A DNA stretch of 64,000 nt from Capitella teleta (lineage: Eukaryota; Annelida; Polychaeta; Capitellidae). The stretch is from NCBI GenBank assembly GCA_000328365.1, contig KB297741.1, forward strand, positions 1,094,598-1,158,597, given 5' to 3'. Below, in pieces: positions 21,941 through 36,527 of this stretch (position 1 is the first letter of the stretch; every line of letters starts with the position of its first letter). The notes under the pieces were generated by a model, which had not been told where the DNA came from, searched no databases, and saw only the letters and a program-made list of their open reading frames with translations. A program made the translations under genes and the position numbers.

Positions 21941-24900
21941 AGCGTGTTGTAATAAAGGACGCAGTTAATGGTACGCACGTAGCTCTCAGTTCTTTGGTTA
22001 ATCCACTACGCATCGAAATTAATTCTTCGCGAACCACCCTCTACGATAAAGCGCGCAAGCATGAGGTCACTCCACCTTTTTCAGAGCATGTTTCAACCCA
22101 TTCTGTTCGAACTCCTTTTGACCTTCCGCGGTTTCTTAATTAGGATATGCACTTGCGTGCAATCTGAGGTGTATCACAGGATGGGGTGTCGCAACGCAGA
22201 GAGGATGTTTTTAATACCACCTTTCATTGAATTTACTGCATCGAACACTTGAATAGAAATACTTAATTCCAACATTTGGATAAAAGCATACAATGCCACC
22301 ATTTCCCCTCCGTCTGAAGGTCTCCCACCCATACCAACTGCTGTCGATTATTTAGTCACAATACAATAGGCTTTGAACCAAATCCGAACTCCCCCGATGA
22401 GTGCGACCCTTTCTATTCGGCTAAATAACAACTATGTCAAACACGACGATCCCCTGAATATGGAATATGCAACATGTAGTCCTTGAGCTGGACCAAAAAA
22501 AAAAAAAAAAAAAAAAAAGTACCAAATTGCGAGCAAAACGAGACAGTGATTTTTATAATATTCAACATTCATATAGCTAACGTTTCGGCGTGATAGCAAT
22601 ATTAAAGTGATATCTTATGAATAAAACTCCTTTTGAACATTAATTGTAAGGGTGGGCCCAAAAGGACAATATTACGTATTTCTAAATGTGTTTAGTGTGA
22701 GCTTCACAAACTATCAGTGTAAAAATATGCATAAATGATAATAATAAATCAAGAACATCAGTCGCACCCGCCTAGACTGGAAAGTGATTACTTTTGGCTA
22801 AAATGTGTGCGCTTTCAGGACCGATTTTGAGTAGTCTTTAAAAATATGTCTCAGATAGTTTCCTGCGTGCTTTAACAGTGATGGGGGGGGGGGGGGTGTC
22901 TCTGAAGCTGTTTTCAAGTGTATCTCACACCTCGCAAAGGCTTAACTGTGACCATCTTTAACAACAGCTCACGAAAACTGAGTTAAATTATGCATCAATG
23001 GGTCACGCATTGCAGGCTCAATTGGAGTCAATCAAAATCTTATTAATTTGCTTCACAGCTCTGGACTTTAACCGAGTCTTACTCTTACTCACGAGTTCCT
23101 TGCATTTATTTCATATTTCATAAATCAAGCAATGAAATATGATCACATAAAGAGCATAAATATTCTGATACATGAGAACCATAAGACAGCACAAACAGCA
23201 ATTACAATCAACACAATATACATGAGCTATAATTATAATCTACTTTTGTCAATGCCTATTAAGGCACCAGTTCACTCGTACCGGACTATCTATTCAGGGG
23301 ACTATAGGGATTTGGCTACACCGGTCTGCGGCTGTTGTCCAAAATACGACACACAATGGCAAGTGTGTGGGGAGCCCCAAGAAAAGTTAGAATTGGCAGT
23401 TTGACTAATCCAAAAACAAACAGTCAAGTTTATGTCTATCAAAATATTATGTGACACTTCTATGAGCCTCTAACTTTAAACAAAGAGATGAATAATGGAG
23501 CTACTGCTTTTCTGACACGACCTTCGAGGGATCAGAACTTAAATGATCAAAGAATTAGAAAATATTGATGGGCAAAAACAAGTAAAAGCTGGTACCGATT
23601 GTAAGTGAGTAACTGATATCGGCTCTAAAACATATTAATTGTAATAAACCTATGACTGATTAGGCAGATTTGCTCAGTTTATTAGATGAACCCTCCACGG
23701 AACAATATCAATTAAAATTAATTGGCCGTTCAATTTTTCTCCTCCTTATGTTCGTAAGGCTCTTTGACAACTGAGGCCAAACACCTCTTACTCCTACCCC
23801 AGGAAACATATCCGGAAGAATCTCGCAAGAAATACAGCAGGATCTCGTTAGAGAAATAGTCGCAAACAAATTTTTCTACAACGGAAATTAATCATGACGG
23901 CGTGAACGTCTCCGCCGCCTACGCCAAAAAGGTTATTATTTCCTCTTCGTTATTTTTTTTTTCGTGGTCTTCAAAGAATTCTCAAGTAGGGTTATGTTAA
24001 TTGCCTTGCAAAATGTAGTACACACTCTCAATATATTATATACCATATGTAACTAAAAGCTTGTGCTAGTATTCAGGATCAAACCAAGGAAAGTAATAAA
24101 AACTGCTGGTATAGGCAAGAAAAATTAAAATTGGATTAATTTACTCGTATAATAAGAATATTATAAGATTTTGAGAAATTCTAGGTAATTGTGCGTCGTT
24201 ATATCAGTAGTAAAATATTCAGAAACACAACCTTTCCGAAAAGTGAATTTGCCAGCGTAAGTACAAAAAGGCAACCCCCTGTTGGCCGCTCCGCCCGAAC
24301 TATGTCATAACCATAGATCTAGTAGTAAATATAGACCAATTATTAGCGTGGAATCCCAGGCACGCAGTCGAGCGTATCAGTGAAGCGGCGAAATGGCTGT
24401 GAAGAGGCATTTCCGTCTCATCCATTACGCTGCTGAAATAGTGCGTTACTTACAATTAATTCATATATGTGATATCAAAATAGATTTTTGCTCCAAATGT
24501 TTCGTATTGTGACTTGAGAGAAGAAAGGGGTCGAGATGAAAGTTATTTTCACTCAGTCACAAATCAAGTTTAAAAGGATCTTGATCGTAATATTGAGTTA
24601 TTAAATAGTGCAGCGTGATGAGTCAAGAAATGTGTGGGTAAATGATGGAAGAAAATTAACACCAAGTAGAACCACACTCCACCAAAAACAATTAAGATTT
24701 CAATCGATAAAATTATATAATACTTTCCTTATTCCTTAAATTCAGTTCAATTCAATTCAATACTCGATCAGAGCTGCATGTATGGGCATTTACTCACCAT
24801 TTTGATGTCTCACTCAGCTCTGTGCTTGGCTGCTTCACTATCAACTACAATATGATATTATTTATCAAAACGCCGATAAGATTGTTCATAACATACAGTC

Positions 24901-25332
24901 ATACTAATTATCATTATAGGAGTTACTCTTCCTTAAATATTTTCTACAGGTATACCTTGAGCATGAAAATACCGCTATCCTGCACACACTGCCTCATCAT
25001 TGATTGTGCCTGACGGAGGATGAAGTGAGAAAGGTTTGATTTGATGGCGTATGCGTATTTCTGTGCTCAACGCCTATTCCTGTATGATATGACAGCTGTG
25101 TCATGTACTGACTATACTTAGTGCATCATGTACACTTTTTTTTTTCCAACTCTTTCCTCTGGGTTAAATGCCTATAAGAACTAATTTCCCACATTTGTAT
25201 ACTTTTCAACAAGCCGATCATTATCAATGACAGGATGGAGTTACCTGCAAGAAAGATGTTGGGTCAGTCATTTCATGTTGAATAAAATATATCGCTGTAC
25301 TCATGGAAATTAATATTTCTATATTTGATGAG
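21941..25332. other. Long intergenic stretch, no gene seen
   Basis: Contains a poly(A) run (22496-22518) and a poly(G) run (22884-22897). Open frames up to 95 codons (for example 21856-22143 and 23132-23404) have no domain, splice or poly(A) context. The segment near 24505-24535 (GTGACTTGAGAGAAGAAAG) recurs near 50698, so a diverged repeat is likely. Confidence 0.45.
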
Positions 25333-25771
25333 TTAAAGAGGACCTCTGTTCATTTCGGAAAGTTTTTAAATCGATTCTGTGGGCTTTATTGAGTGACGAG
25401 AGACCGTTTTTGAAAAATTTGGTCAACTATGAATGCTATTCACCAAATTAAAATACGAAATTCCTGCTCAGGCAGAATAGCTTGAAACAAGATGAGTGCG
25501 AGATTTCTTTTATGAGAACTGCTGAAAGATATGCTCACTCGACGGCTCCCATTGTTAACAATAGGAGAATTACTTTTATGCCGTCATGACGGTATGAAAT
25601 CAAACGCGAGAAGAAAGCGAGATTTTAAACCTCTCAAATTCGATGTATCTAGGAATTAGGCCATAACAAGCGTGTTGTCTAACAATATGTCAGTCAAAAG
25701 GGGTATTTGTCTTTTGGGATGTATCCTCTAGCATCCGTTACTAGTTCAAAACAACCAGAGGTCCTCTTTAA
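25333..25771. mobile_element. TTAA-flanked MITE family 2, copy 1
   Basis: Inverted ends TTAAAGAGGACCTCTGTT (left) and reverse-complemented TTAAAGAGGACCTCTGGTTG (right), both on TTAA. Length 439 bp, no transposase. A related copy starts at 45365. Confidence 0.82.
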
Positions 25772-26310
25772 AAAGAAGGATTCAACGATAGAATCCATGA
25801 GAGAAAATAAAAGGGTCAGATGAATGCTTCATTTCTAGATGGTCAAATAACTGACGTTAATTTTAATTTAATTTTGCTTATTATTATAATGAATAATAAT
25901 TATGGAATTATATTACATGTACGTACTGTACATGTACGTACCAGAAACAGGTATGCATCTGAGCTTTCTAGCTACCACCAATCTAAAGGTGATCGAGCTG
26001 ATTATATGATATATAACTGCATGGATCCAATTAACACATGAATGCTTATGATTATCGGTTCTTGTTTATGTATTAAATGACAACTATATATTTTCCATTA
26101 ATATAATTGTGATTTGAAAAACATGATTTTCCATTTCATTATTTCATTTTATTTGTTAAAAGTGGAAGAAATTATAATTAAAACAAATAAACAAAGATTT
26201 GAATAATTTAAAAGAAATAACTGTGCTTTAAATCTGGGCATCATCTTGTTATTATAGGTATCGTTCGCAAAATCACATTGCTGATCAGCAAACGGGGGAA
26301 GCCCTTTCGG

Positions 26311-26402
26311 GACTAAATGTTACTATAAATAGCAGCCAATGAGCTACCACCTGTCATCGGTGTGTGCCTGTGTCAATATATATCTGACCAGGGAACCAGT
26401 GA
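26311..26402. repeat. Unclassified dispersed repeat, copy A
   Basis: About 92 bp (starting GACTAAATGTTACTATAAAT, ending GACCAGGGAACCAGTGA) that recurs at 38922-39014 at roughly 85-90% identity. It includes TATAAATA and CCAAT motifs. The parent element is not recognised. Confidence 0.75.
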
Positions 26403-26514
26403 GACGAAATTTCGTGATTATTCGTGACTCAACAATCTAACCCAGCTGTACAACATATGATTTGATGAAACATCATTATGAAACATCCTGTTGTAATTCA
26501 ACAATTGAACGCAT

Positions 26515-26558
26515 CAGGATGACTCGATCCATCCGCGAGACCAAAATTACAATAGAAT
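26515..26558. repeat. Unclassified short repeat, copy A
   Basis: The segment CAGGATGACTCGATCCATCC plus the following 24 bases recurs at 51638-51682 with a few differences. Likely part of an old transposon. Confidence 0.65.
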
Positions 26559-29500
26559 ACTTTATCTATATCTTAGCATACCTCTGTGATACTCACATAG
26601 AGCTAGGAAAGGTGTTACGAATTTACAACAGTACTTCTCTTTATGTTATGCAGCAAGTCGACCTTATTTCCCTGTGGCAATCCAGAACCATTTTGTCGAC
26701 ATTGAAGTAAATTCCTGTAATTTGACTCATTTCACTCATTTTCCAAAGAAAAATTTGATATTTCAGGTTCTACATCACTGAAATGTGTATTTCCATCACT
26801 CATCAAGATGCAATAATTAGAAGTTGTACATGGCAATAAAGAAACAATTTGTCTTCTAGCTGTTGCCAAATTGAGAATGTCTCGATCACTGGCGGTTTTA
26901 CCGTCGTCTTCTCGTTAGACAATGGCCCCGTGTGACATATTTAAGGAAGTTCAAGTTGGGTTAAATCCATAATTATTAATACAATGAGTCTGAACCTGTG
27001 TTTATATCTTTTGTTGGTTGTTATCACGGGTCCCCCATAGAACAAAGCATGCTTCTCATTGTGCTCAACTGTTGACGCTCTAGTATGAATATACGTACAA
27101 TTGCACATGTACAGTCATGCACTTTTGGATCTTTTCCGTTAAGAGAGATGTCAAGCGATGGCACTGCGCGGTTTTCACCTTTTCGTACCAGGACCAGACC
27201 CGGAATATTGTAAGCCATTCGTCCACGTTTGCAACAATAAAAAAGACACTGGGCATGTGTCACAAGTGCATTCGTACTCTTCACCAAAATTAGGCCTACA
27301 CCTCAAAGTGACGCCTGTTCCTTGCGACAAACTGGCTCGATATCCCTCATGACAATCTCGGCATGCTTCCCACTAATCACTCAAGCGATCAATAATTATT
27401 TAAGCATAACAGAGATGAAAGAGAAACTATTCTATCACCGGTAACAGCACTGATTGAGGCCGTCTGATGGGATGGATGTAAACTATCAGAGACTCAACAA
27501 CAGAAGCTTCGTCTTCCTTATCGTTATCACATGCACGGATGGTGACATCGGGGAATTACAATCGATTTTAGTGGAAGATGACATTGTTCTAGAAGTATAT
27601 ACATCTTATGTTACTATATATTCATTGATACTGGAGATCCCATGATCGTTTTATCGGGCGCTGAGAGAGATTTGTAGGGTGCCTATAACGTATGAATAGA
27701 AATTCTATTTATGTCGTCTCGATTGAGTTAAGATGTGTTTTTCGTGGCAAAATCCGTTTAATTACGTCACTCGGGAGTCGATGGTTATCTTCAGATAAGC
27801 AAGTTCTCGTGCTTCTGATGGAAGCCAGATAACTGAAGTAGGATTCGTCTCATCGGTTATTTTGCTCGAGAATCCGTAACTTATCTACTACTGAATGCTT
27901 AATTACCTTACAATTCGTACAATCGGCGGTCTACTGCCAATTCTCATGGCCCGTGTGGTCAAATTCAGACGCATTGTTCAACCAGGAAATGTGAACTATA
28001 GTCTATCATCGTTTTCATAGCTGTTAAGGAAAAAAGTCCTTATGATACTTTACTTTGTACATGTATTATTATTTTTTATTATTATCCCTTTTTTTAATAT
28101 ACACACTAATTGATAAAAATTGTGATTCTGTGAGTATGAAAGATATTTATAGGTCAATTAAAGGTCTGAGCGATTTGTTTAAAGTTTTAAATTAGATCGT
28201 TTCTAGCTCTTTCAGCAACATACATCAAATAATTATCGGCATTGCTATTCAGTGCATGTTGCTACTACTGCTGTTAGATGCACCATTGTTGCATAATATT
28301 GAATAATAGCAATTAGTACTTTATCAAATTCTGATATCTCTGTCGTTATGAAATTTGAAATACTGAAATTCACACAGTATATTGCTAGAAACAGCATTTT
28401 ATTATAGTCTTTATATCATACACACAACTTTTACAAAATCCTGATTTTAAGTTGTTTGAATATCAGGGTCATTGTGGTAAATAAAGCAATTAATTGCATA
28501 AATTGATGATTATTGTGATTTTTATTCATTTGGTTTATTATATAACTCTATGACTTTATGGTAGTATACATTATTATAATTGCAGTAGCATTATAGAACT
28601 CATTAAAATACGAGACTGTAAATAGTTATACATTTCGAAATTTAGCAGCTCTCAATTATAATCTGTATTGATTTATTATGCTGATCGCTCTCATTGAGTT
28701 TCATTTTCCGTTATTCGTGTTTTTTGGGGGTTTTGCTTTTGTTTTTGTTTTCTGTTTTTTGTTTTTGTTTTTGTTTTTTTTTGTTTGTTTTTTGTTTTTT
28801 TTGCATTTCAGTTTTGTTAGATATGTTCTTTTCTCCGTATACAGCTCTTTGCGAACGGCGTCACTTGGATAAAAAGAGCATAATCGTGTGTTGGCGATGA
28901 AGTTATGATGATTTTTAATACAAAAAGAAGCCGTGTCGTTCGTGACAGAAATTTTCTCATTTATCTTTCTTTGACATCTGCATTTCGCAGAAATTGGGTC
29001 GTGACAGAGATGACTTCGCAGGTATTCTTCATGGAACAGGAAGCACCATGTGACACACAATTAAAACCAATATTAAGCAATCGAGCAGTGTCTTCATGAG
29101 TTCATTAAATATTGAACTCCCAATAGCAATGTAAGGATATCTTCACATTAGTTATATAATAGAAGGGGTCTCTGTAAGTAGAGTCCGATATGAGAGCAAC
29201 TATTGCGACCTTTTGGTGCCTATACAGCTGATATCCCCGGTTTCTCTCAGCCCTTCTCGCGACCAGGGATTTTCCTCGTCCATCAAGATGTACACGTATG
29301 TTAAGAGGCCATGTGCCAAAGAAGAGATAATTATCTAGCTTTTTAAACTGTTTACGAATCTACTTGTACATAAATCATGCCTATTAGAGATTATTAATTG
29401 AGCAGTACACCACTTTGCTTTGAGGCAAACTTACAATTTGACTTCTCCTATATCTACGCACACCACCAATCCCAATTGACCCGAAAGACCAAACGCTTAG

Positions 29501-30833
29501 TGCGCGTTAACGACACCAGGCTTTCAATCTTCCCTCGGCCCACCTGCCCTTTAAACCGGTCACAAAAGGAGGTGTTGTAGCCCAGAATTGCTTTGAGACC
29601 TGACCTTCAGCCTAAATGAATCAAGGAATCACTCCAACCTTCTAAGACGTCATATCTACAAATTACAACATTTTATTACATCTAGAATGCGGAGACACCA
29701 TTATATCAGACCCACAAATAGAACAAAAACGTCGTTTTCCTCGATTACGGCCAATTCACATGCTTCAGGAAATGCCATTTGTCGGCTGTGGGGTGAATGC
29801 TTAATTGAAAGGCTTTTGTAAAGCCTGGGATTACGTCTAGTATAATTTGCAGGAGATATTTGTTTCTCTGCTATAGTAACTTATGATTCGTCGGAGTATC
29901 GCTACACATTATAGGCTTATATCTGATTTTTTTTAAAGGTCCAACCAAATATAGTAAACGAAATGATTGCGACGTGTTTTCATTGGTGATATAAAGTAAA
30001 ATATCTGACCATTTGTAGTAATGGTACAATAGTGTCATTCGTGTATTTTAGAACACAGCGCTTTGAGACATTGCTATAGAGATATACCCCACATAACAAA
30101 CTAACAATATCATGGACATGGGTCAGTGTTTTTGACCGGAAATTCCTCAATATTGGTTCCTAAATTCAGTTCGATAATAGTAAATTCGATTCTAATGTAT
30201 AGTACATCATAATATTGATTTATAAAATAATCATAATGAGCTTTCTTCACAAATTCATTTTCTTTTAATAGTGTTACTGACCCAGCTGCTTTTGTCGTTT
30301 GCCTTATGCCAATTGGCGACTAACTCTTTTTCGGTTTTTAGAGCCTTTGAAATCCGGGCCTGCAGTACACCACCATGCACTACCTAAGGAGCAGCCAACC
30401 AACAACATTAGAAATAATTGTGACCTTTTCCCTTTCGACCAAATCAAAGATTTTACTTCAGGTTCGATATACGTATAATGAGGCTGTATAATAATATACA
30501 TCCGTAGTTAACAATAACAGAACAAGGACAGCTTTATGTGAAACCTCTTTTGATCTTCTGTTCCTGAAATAGCAGCTTTTTCTCTTGAATTATTTTTGTC
30601 TGGATAACGAAGGGTCATGCAGCCAAGATAAATTCAAAACTGATCAATAATGTACTTCCTCGTAATGCTACAGACTTCTGGGTTCGATTGTGAAATTGAA
30701 TTTAGTTGAAATGACTTGTGCAGCTAAGATGCTAACGTCTAATGGACTCGAGAGATTCGTAACTGAAAACGAGTTGGGACGTTGGTGCACACATACGCCC
30801 GCGGTGTCCGAGTTCAAATGCTCGGACAATGTT

Positions 30834-31196
30834 CGGTCTCATGGGCTCTCTGGGCGAAACCTTAAAATGGCCAGTGCTCCGGATCTAGAAGTCTGAATTC
30901 TGGTATCAAAAGACACATAAATTAACATTGTGATTACTTCCACCATTATCAAAGCTTGTTTTCGCGATATCTACTGTTTTACATATTTAATGAGGCGAGG
31001 AAACGAAGAAATGCTGACTTTCTTAGCGGGTTTTCATTGTTCCTGATATCAATCTGCAACCTACAGATCCAGTACATACAGAGTGGGAAAATAATTGAAT
31101 TCCTCACTCATTGATGCAAGAATTGTTATGCCGAGTCTCCTAGATTAGGAGCACTGGCCATTTTAAAATTCCGCCAAGGGAGCCAATGAGACTTTT
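30834..31196. repeat. Inverted-repeat element (unclassified)
   Basis: Two arms of about 65-70 bp (30834-30900 and 31130-31196) are imperfect reverse complements; shared core TTAAAATGGCCAGTGCTCC. The loop of about 230 bp is partly homologous, in reverse orientation, to 34760-34900 (core AAGTCAGCATTTCTT). This is a probable nonautonomous DNA element with long inverted arms. Confidence 0.6.
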
Positions 31197-31590
31197 GGGT
31201 AACCGAGGATTCAGGATGATCATCGGTTACATCTTGTGGAACAAGTAAACACCCAACGTTACGTCACAAAGTGGCGTTTTATAACGTTTTATAACGTTTT
31301 ATTTACTAAGTTTTATAGATATACTACCCGAAAACACAAATCATGATCAGATGTTGTCAAGGATATATTTTGAAAAATTTGTCTACAGTTTGTTTGAGAA
31401 ATATGAGCAAAAATCGCTATCAAATCTTATGTCCTTATGTGCTTTTGGACTCGCTCAAGTCGATAAGAGAGGCATCTTAATATTTATTGAGGAATGGTTA
31501 AGTCGGCTTCAGGCGTATAACGCTGTCAAGTTTGTTAGCTAAGTTCATGTTCTTTTAAAAATCCCCTCTGAACGCCACAGATGTCTATAC

Positions 31591-31808
<218 letters not shown>

Positions 31809-34800
31809 GCACACTATTTTTCCTATTTAATGCCTGATGCGCGGAGGAGACCATGAGATTCTTTTTTCCTGAACATCGTCTCGTGCTATCTCATATTCTG
31901 AATGTAACGGACAAAATATTGAGTATCGTGTGGCCTTTCAGAAGACAGGGGTTTTCAAATTATTTACCTTAGGATATATATTTTGTTTCGATCGACTCTT
32001 ATAGTGTTTAACCGATCCTTACCGAATACCTGCTGGAACAAAGGCCTTAAAGAGGATTGATGTGAAGAGATTATGTTATCGGGCACCCAGACATTTTACT
32101 CACGGCTCTATCTCGGGCGCTTATTGTGCTGGTCACTTATTATAAATAGTCCATCTGGTTAAGCTGGGATTCCTCTGAGCTCTATGAGCTCACGTAACAC
32201 TCTTTAGTGCTGGACTGCCGTGAAGCAAACATGCTCTTTCTTTTCGCTATATTTCGGATGCGAATTAAGAGATGATTTTTGAAAATGTTTGTCAGCTATG
32301 AATAAAATTCTAGACGCATTAAATTTCGACTCTGCTACTCGCTATATGAAACCTCGCATATGCCTCAAATATAGCTTATAGTGTATAGCTTATAAGTCAA
32401 ACAATGCTATTAGATGTGAACAAGGGCTCTTGTTGCCAACATGCAGTTAATAGGGAATGTTGAGAGCATGACTTCTTTTACAGGAGATGCATCTGCCGAT
32501 TACCTGTCAAACATCAATCAGAGTAAGTGAATCCGACGTGATTCTGCCTGTGGCCAGGATAACATCTGTTGGTTACCTGACTCAATTGGTGCTTATTGCT
32601 TTTAAGGTGTTCAGCTTCTTGCAGAGTAGCTTCTCGATGCTTTCTGTCTTGATTCGTAGAAAGGAAGAATGTCAGAGAGGGGGAGAGAGAGGGGATGAGG
32701 AGCAATGCAGCATGGTGGTATTGCATTCGTTAGGTACTGATAAGACCATGGTGAATTTGATTGAAATGTTCATAATTGGCCGGCATTTTTACATATCAGC
32801 CACCAAAACTAGCTCAAACTTGTGGTCGCGCCGAATCTGACATCGACAGCAATTGTTTGCTTTTGAATTCGACTGTCATCTCGAGGAGAATTCACAATGT
32901 TAAAGTTGAGGGCAGCGAAACAACATTTAAGTCAATCGACGGACACATTCAGACTCCGTAATATTATTTTCACTTCACGGGGCTGAACGTAAGTACATCA
33001 TCCAACTCACAGCCTCACATATGAACCATGAGACAATACTGGTCCATTTTCATTGTTCGTGATGAACACCTTAAATAATATCCGTTAATTATTCATGTCA
33101 TGGTATGCACCGTGATCCCTGAGGATCATTATCCTAAGAATTATGGCTGAGCGTCGTGCCATGCTTCGTCAGCACCCCCACATTATGGGCACCGTGGCTA
33201 CATAAGCAGTCGCCCTATGCCATCTGTGGCATTTGCAGAACATTCGCAGAGAACGGGATTACCTGGTCACCTGAAGTCAGCATCATCAGGTAAGGCCATT
33301 GCAGAATCGCCCGTTGCTTCAGGGGTATTCATTAAGTGGTGTCTGGAAAGTATTAATCACATCAAACTTGGCCTAATCCCACGGGGGTTATAGACAACAG
33401 GTAGAATGTAAAAGTTGAGTGACATATTGCTCTATGTGAATAATTCCTATAAATATGTTCGATAACATCAGTATAATATCCACAAATGTGGATTGAAAGA
33501 CAAACACTCAATCACTGAGAATAACAGGTAACTCGCGAAAAAAAAAAACGAATTGATAGTTGCAGATCGAAGCTAATCAATCTAAATTCTGAGCATATTG
33601 TTGTGTGGATTAAGACAACCTTTTTATGAGACTCAGTGACGATTACTGTGTCCTCAAATCTCGTGAAAACTCATTAAAATAAATTGATGTGAGTGGCTAA
33701 TTACACTCGCTTGTCACACAATCATCATTCTTTTGAGTATGATATATATTACATATACAATATTTCTTTTATAATTGCCTTCAATAGGTTGGCCCTGTGG
33801 AAACAGTTTCAAGGTTCGGATTTCGGATTTAATAAACTTAATTCATTTCAACCCAATCCAACTCATGACTTAAAAAACAACTTTGCTGTGAATCCAATGG
33901 AACTTAATTATGACTATGGGTGAATAAAAAAAAGCTCAGTACTCGAGACCGACATTTTTCCTGAAACCACTTTGACGGACATCTTTGTTCAGTCAACCTT
34001 CCTGACGCCCTATATTGACATCCAAAAGCAATACTCAAGCAAACAGTCACAGACAATCTTGAGTTCATCCAAAAACATCTCAATACACAATAAATGCATG
34101 GTTTGCATAGATTAACAGGTTGTATAAGTTTATGAAAGCAATGCGTTTATTATGCTTTTATCAACCTCAAAGAGACGGCGTAAGAGGGAACAAAATAGCA
34201 CTTGGCTGTGCATGCTGGACCTGCATAATGGCACCTCAAATAAAATTGAACAATTGTGTTGAACATGAAGGTTTTCAGGCCACGAAATCCGAACCCACGA
34301 CCCTCTGAGTGACGTCACAAAGCACTGTGCCCCGTCCACGTCCATCAAGTCCAAATAGAACTAAATCACAAGTCACAAGTCAGTATTCACGCAATCATTA
34401 ATTAACTGATGGGCGGTACCCTTGGTGTTCAATCACCGTAAACATTTCCACTCCTTAAATAGCAATAATTATAAATTATAAAACAACACAACGAATGTAG
34501 GAACTACACAATTTCAGGATTTTAAAATTGATTACTGCACTAAGTATTTTATGCTATTAAATGATTAACTATGATAACGTATCGCTATAACAATAGGGTG
34601 CGATGTGCAGCATTGTGCACCCTTAGTGGTCAACATAGAAACCTGGATGCTGTCTCTGAGGTAAATTGAATGCATAACGCACTGTTCATTTATCAATGAA
34701 TTTGTATTTCCTGACTCAAAGAGCTGGTAATTACAGAAATCATCATTCTAACCGCACCAGGGACAATTTTCGGCGTCAATGAATGAGGATTTTGCCGGTT

Positions 34801-36106
34801 GCAGATTGGAATCGGGAGAAATAAATAGCCGCCCACGAAAGTCAGCATTTCTTAGTTTCCTTGCCACATTAAAATTTGAAAACGGTTTATTAAATTAAAA
34901 TTTAATAAGCCGTGAATGCTGTGAAGTTAACAAAGGTGGCAATAATCGTAATTTTGACTTATGTTCTTTCTAGCTGACAGGATAGAACCATAAAACTCAA
35001 TACTACATGCGGATCTCTTGTCACTTTATATATACACCCATAATCATAAAGAAGAAGTATAAAAGGAAAGAAAGCTCTACTCCCTAAGGAACGTTACGTC
35101 ATGCCTTTCACAATTCCAACCGCACTTCAATCAGACGCATTATTATTATTAGTTCTTTGAAACCAACACATAAGAAGTGCAAGTCACCTTCTTTGAAACC
35201 AACGGAAAAACGCGCTCGAGGGGCAATTTCGTGATCACCATACCTGGAACTAGCGTGGAACTTGAATGCATTGAGAGTGCTTACAGTGTCTGGATAAAGC
35301 ATCTCAAGCTAATTAGCTAGTTCTAATCCAAAATACACTGTCAAGGAGAGTTTACTCGTGCAGCACTAATGGCGATAATGACCCGTATAATGATGTAATA
35401 AAATTTAATGGGATAAGGAAACTAGATCTAAAATTTATCAGTTCCCAGCGTCTATAATTTTAGTTATACGTGAAATCGCTCGCCGTGTGCCCCAATACCG
35501 CATATGAACAGAAATTCACAAGTCCAAACATTCTCATACGCGTAATTTACGTACTTTTCGCTTTTTTGATAGCTCAATTTTTCTCTAAATGTTAACACAT
35601 CAGTTATCACTTTAATGCAAACAACTGATCATGTGTTCATTTTCCTATTCGACTCGGGGTTGACCTTTTAACCTTAGCGTACATAAATCTTCATTAATCC
35701 TGTTCTATTGAGTATTCATCCTTAAATCAAAGAGTTCGAAAACATAATTATGTTGTCTATATTTCTGCTCTTATGAAACGCTACTATAATCCGGGTTTGT
35801 TTTTGTTTTTTGGTTGTGCTTCGGCAAAGGGGGCTCTCTAATTCCCCGCTTAACTTGGTTCGTGGAGTCGGATTCGCCACTTGATCAGTGTGGGTTCCAA
35901 CAGTTACTTAAGTTTGGTATCCCAATAAGGTTAAAGTGCGTTTGTGAAACCCACGCAGGAAAATGTAACCAGTGAATAAGTTGAGATTGGCTCAATAAGA
36001 TTTCAATTTTGACCCATCATCCAATTAATTTATGCACAATGCACGTACACAATTCCCTGCTATATCTTAATAGTAAATAATCACCTCATCTTCTTCCAGA
36101 TTCACC
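31809..36106. other. Long intergenic stretch, no gene seen
   Basis: Includes a possible diverged relative of MITE family 2 near 32275-32345 (TTTTTGAAAATGTTTGTCAGC and CTATGAAT-like matches), and the repeat at 34740-34900. A 117-codon frame at 32487-32840 shows no domain. Confidence 0.45.
34740..34900. repeat. Diverged copy of the 30.8-kb inverted-repeat element
   Basis: Shares, in opposite orientation, the order TCAATGARTGAGGA, GGTTGCAGATTG, AAGTCAGCATTTCTT and a GTTTCCT-rich stretch with 30960-31110. Identity is moderate, so the copy is old. Confidence 0.55.
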
Positions 36107-36496
36107 ATGTCCCGATCAATCTTGCCAATCTGGGCTGCCGGGGTGTGCGTTCTAATCACATCATGTGCAGCATTTCCCTTCACATTTGATGGTCCCGCAC
36201 CAACCCCAGACCCCAGCTTAAAGATGGGACAATGTGCCGTTAAGTCTCGAGTGCACCTCGCCTGTGACATGTGCGGCACACTGGGCCTGGACATCAGCAC
36301 TGAGGCCTGCTGCACTCAAAGGGCTGCCTATCAAATATGCCGATCTGGGGTGATCTTTCTGTTAAGTGACATGGAACTCGAGTCCAATTCGGTTGAAGAG
36401 GTTAGCAGTGAGCCGCTGGAAATCAGCCTCAGCAACTTATTTTCACCCAAGAGGAGATATAGGCGAGCTCAAAACTCAACGCCGCTGAAATCGTGA
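36107..36496 (+). CDS. Secreted six-cysteine peptide / peptide precursor
   Basis: Not recognised by name. The 129-residue protein begins with a clear signal peptide (MSRSILPIWAAGVCVLITSC; cleavage about residue 20-22) and a short Pro-rich segment. A compact Cys domain follows with C43, C53, C56, C68, C69 and C78 (pattern C-x9-C-x2-C-x11-CC-x8-C), enough for three disulfides. The acidic Ser/Glu-rich remainder ends in basic sites (KRR at 115-117, RR at 119-120) that a prohormone convertase could cut. An acceptor-like TTCTTCCAG lies seven bases before the ATG, suggesting a noncoding exon upstream. AATAAA follows 32 bp after the stop. A neuropeptide, hormone or small toxin-like secreted peptide is possible; the sequence does not decide between these. 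Confidence 0.65.
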   Translation: MSRSILPIWAAGVCVLITSCAAFPFTFDGPAPTPDPSLKMGQCAVKSRVHLACDMCGTLGLDISTEACCTQRAAYQICRSGVIFLLSDMELESNSVEEVSSEPLEISLSNLFSPKRRYRRAQNSTPLKS

Positions 36497-36527
36497 TCGA
36501 ATATATCTTCTTTGAGTTGGTTAAAAA

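Larger units (their letters stand above)
25772..30833. other. Long intergenic stretch, no gene seen
   Basis: AT-rich, with T/G low complexity at 28719-28803. Two short repeats lie within it (26311-26402 and 26515-26558, listed separately). No open frame has family signatures, and I found no series of splice-bounded exons. Confidence 0.45.

Noticed and set aside
30770-30830. tRNA-like T-arm (GTCCGAGTTCAAATGCTCGG)
   Set aside because: The T-arm pairs well, but I found no A box or other arms at the right distance, so it is not called as a tRNA or SINE.
32487-32840. 117-codon plus-strand frame
   Set aside because: No recognisable domain, no splice or poly(A) support, composition like the surroundings.
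33230-33290. Short exon-like segment between an AG and GTAAGG
   Set aside because: Reads a stop after 11 codons in the best frame and has no partner exons.
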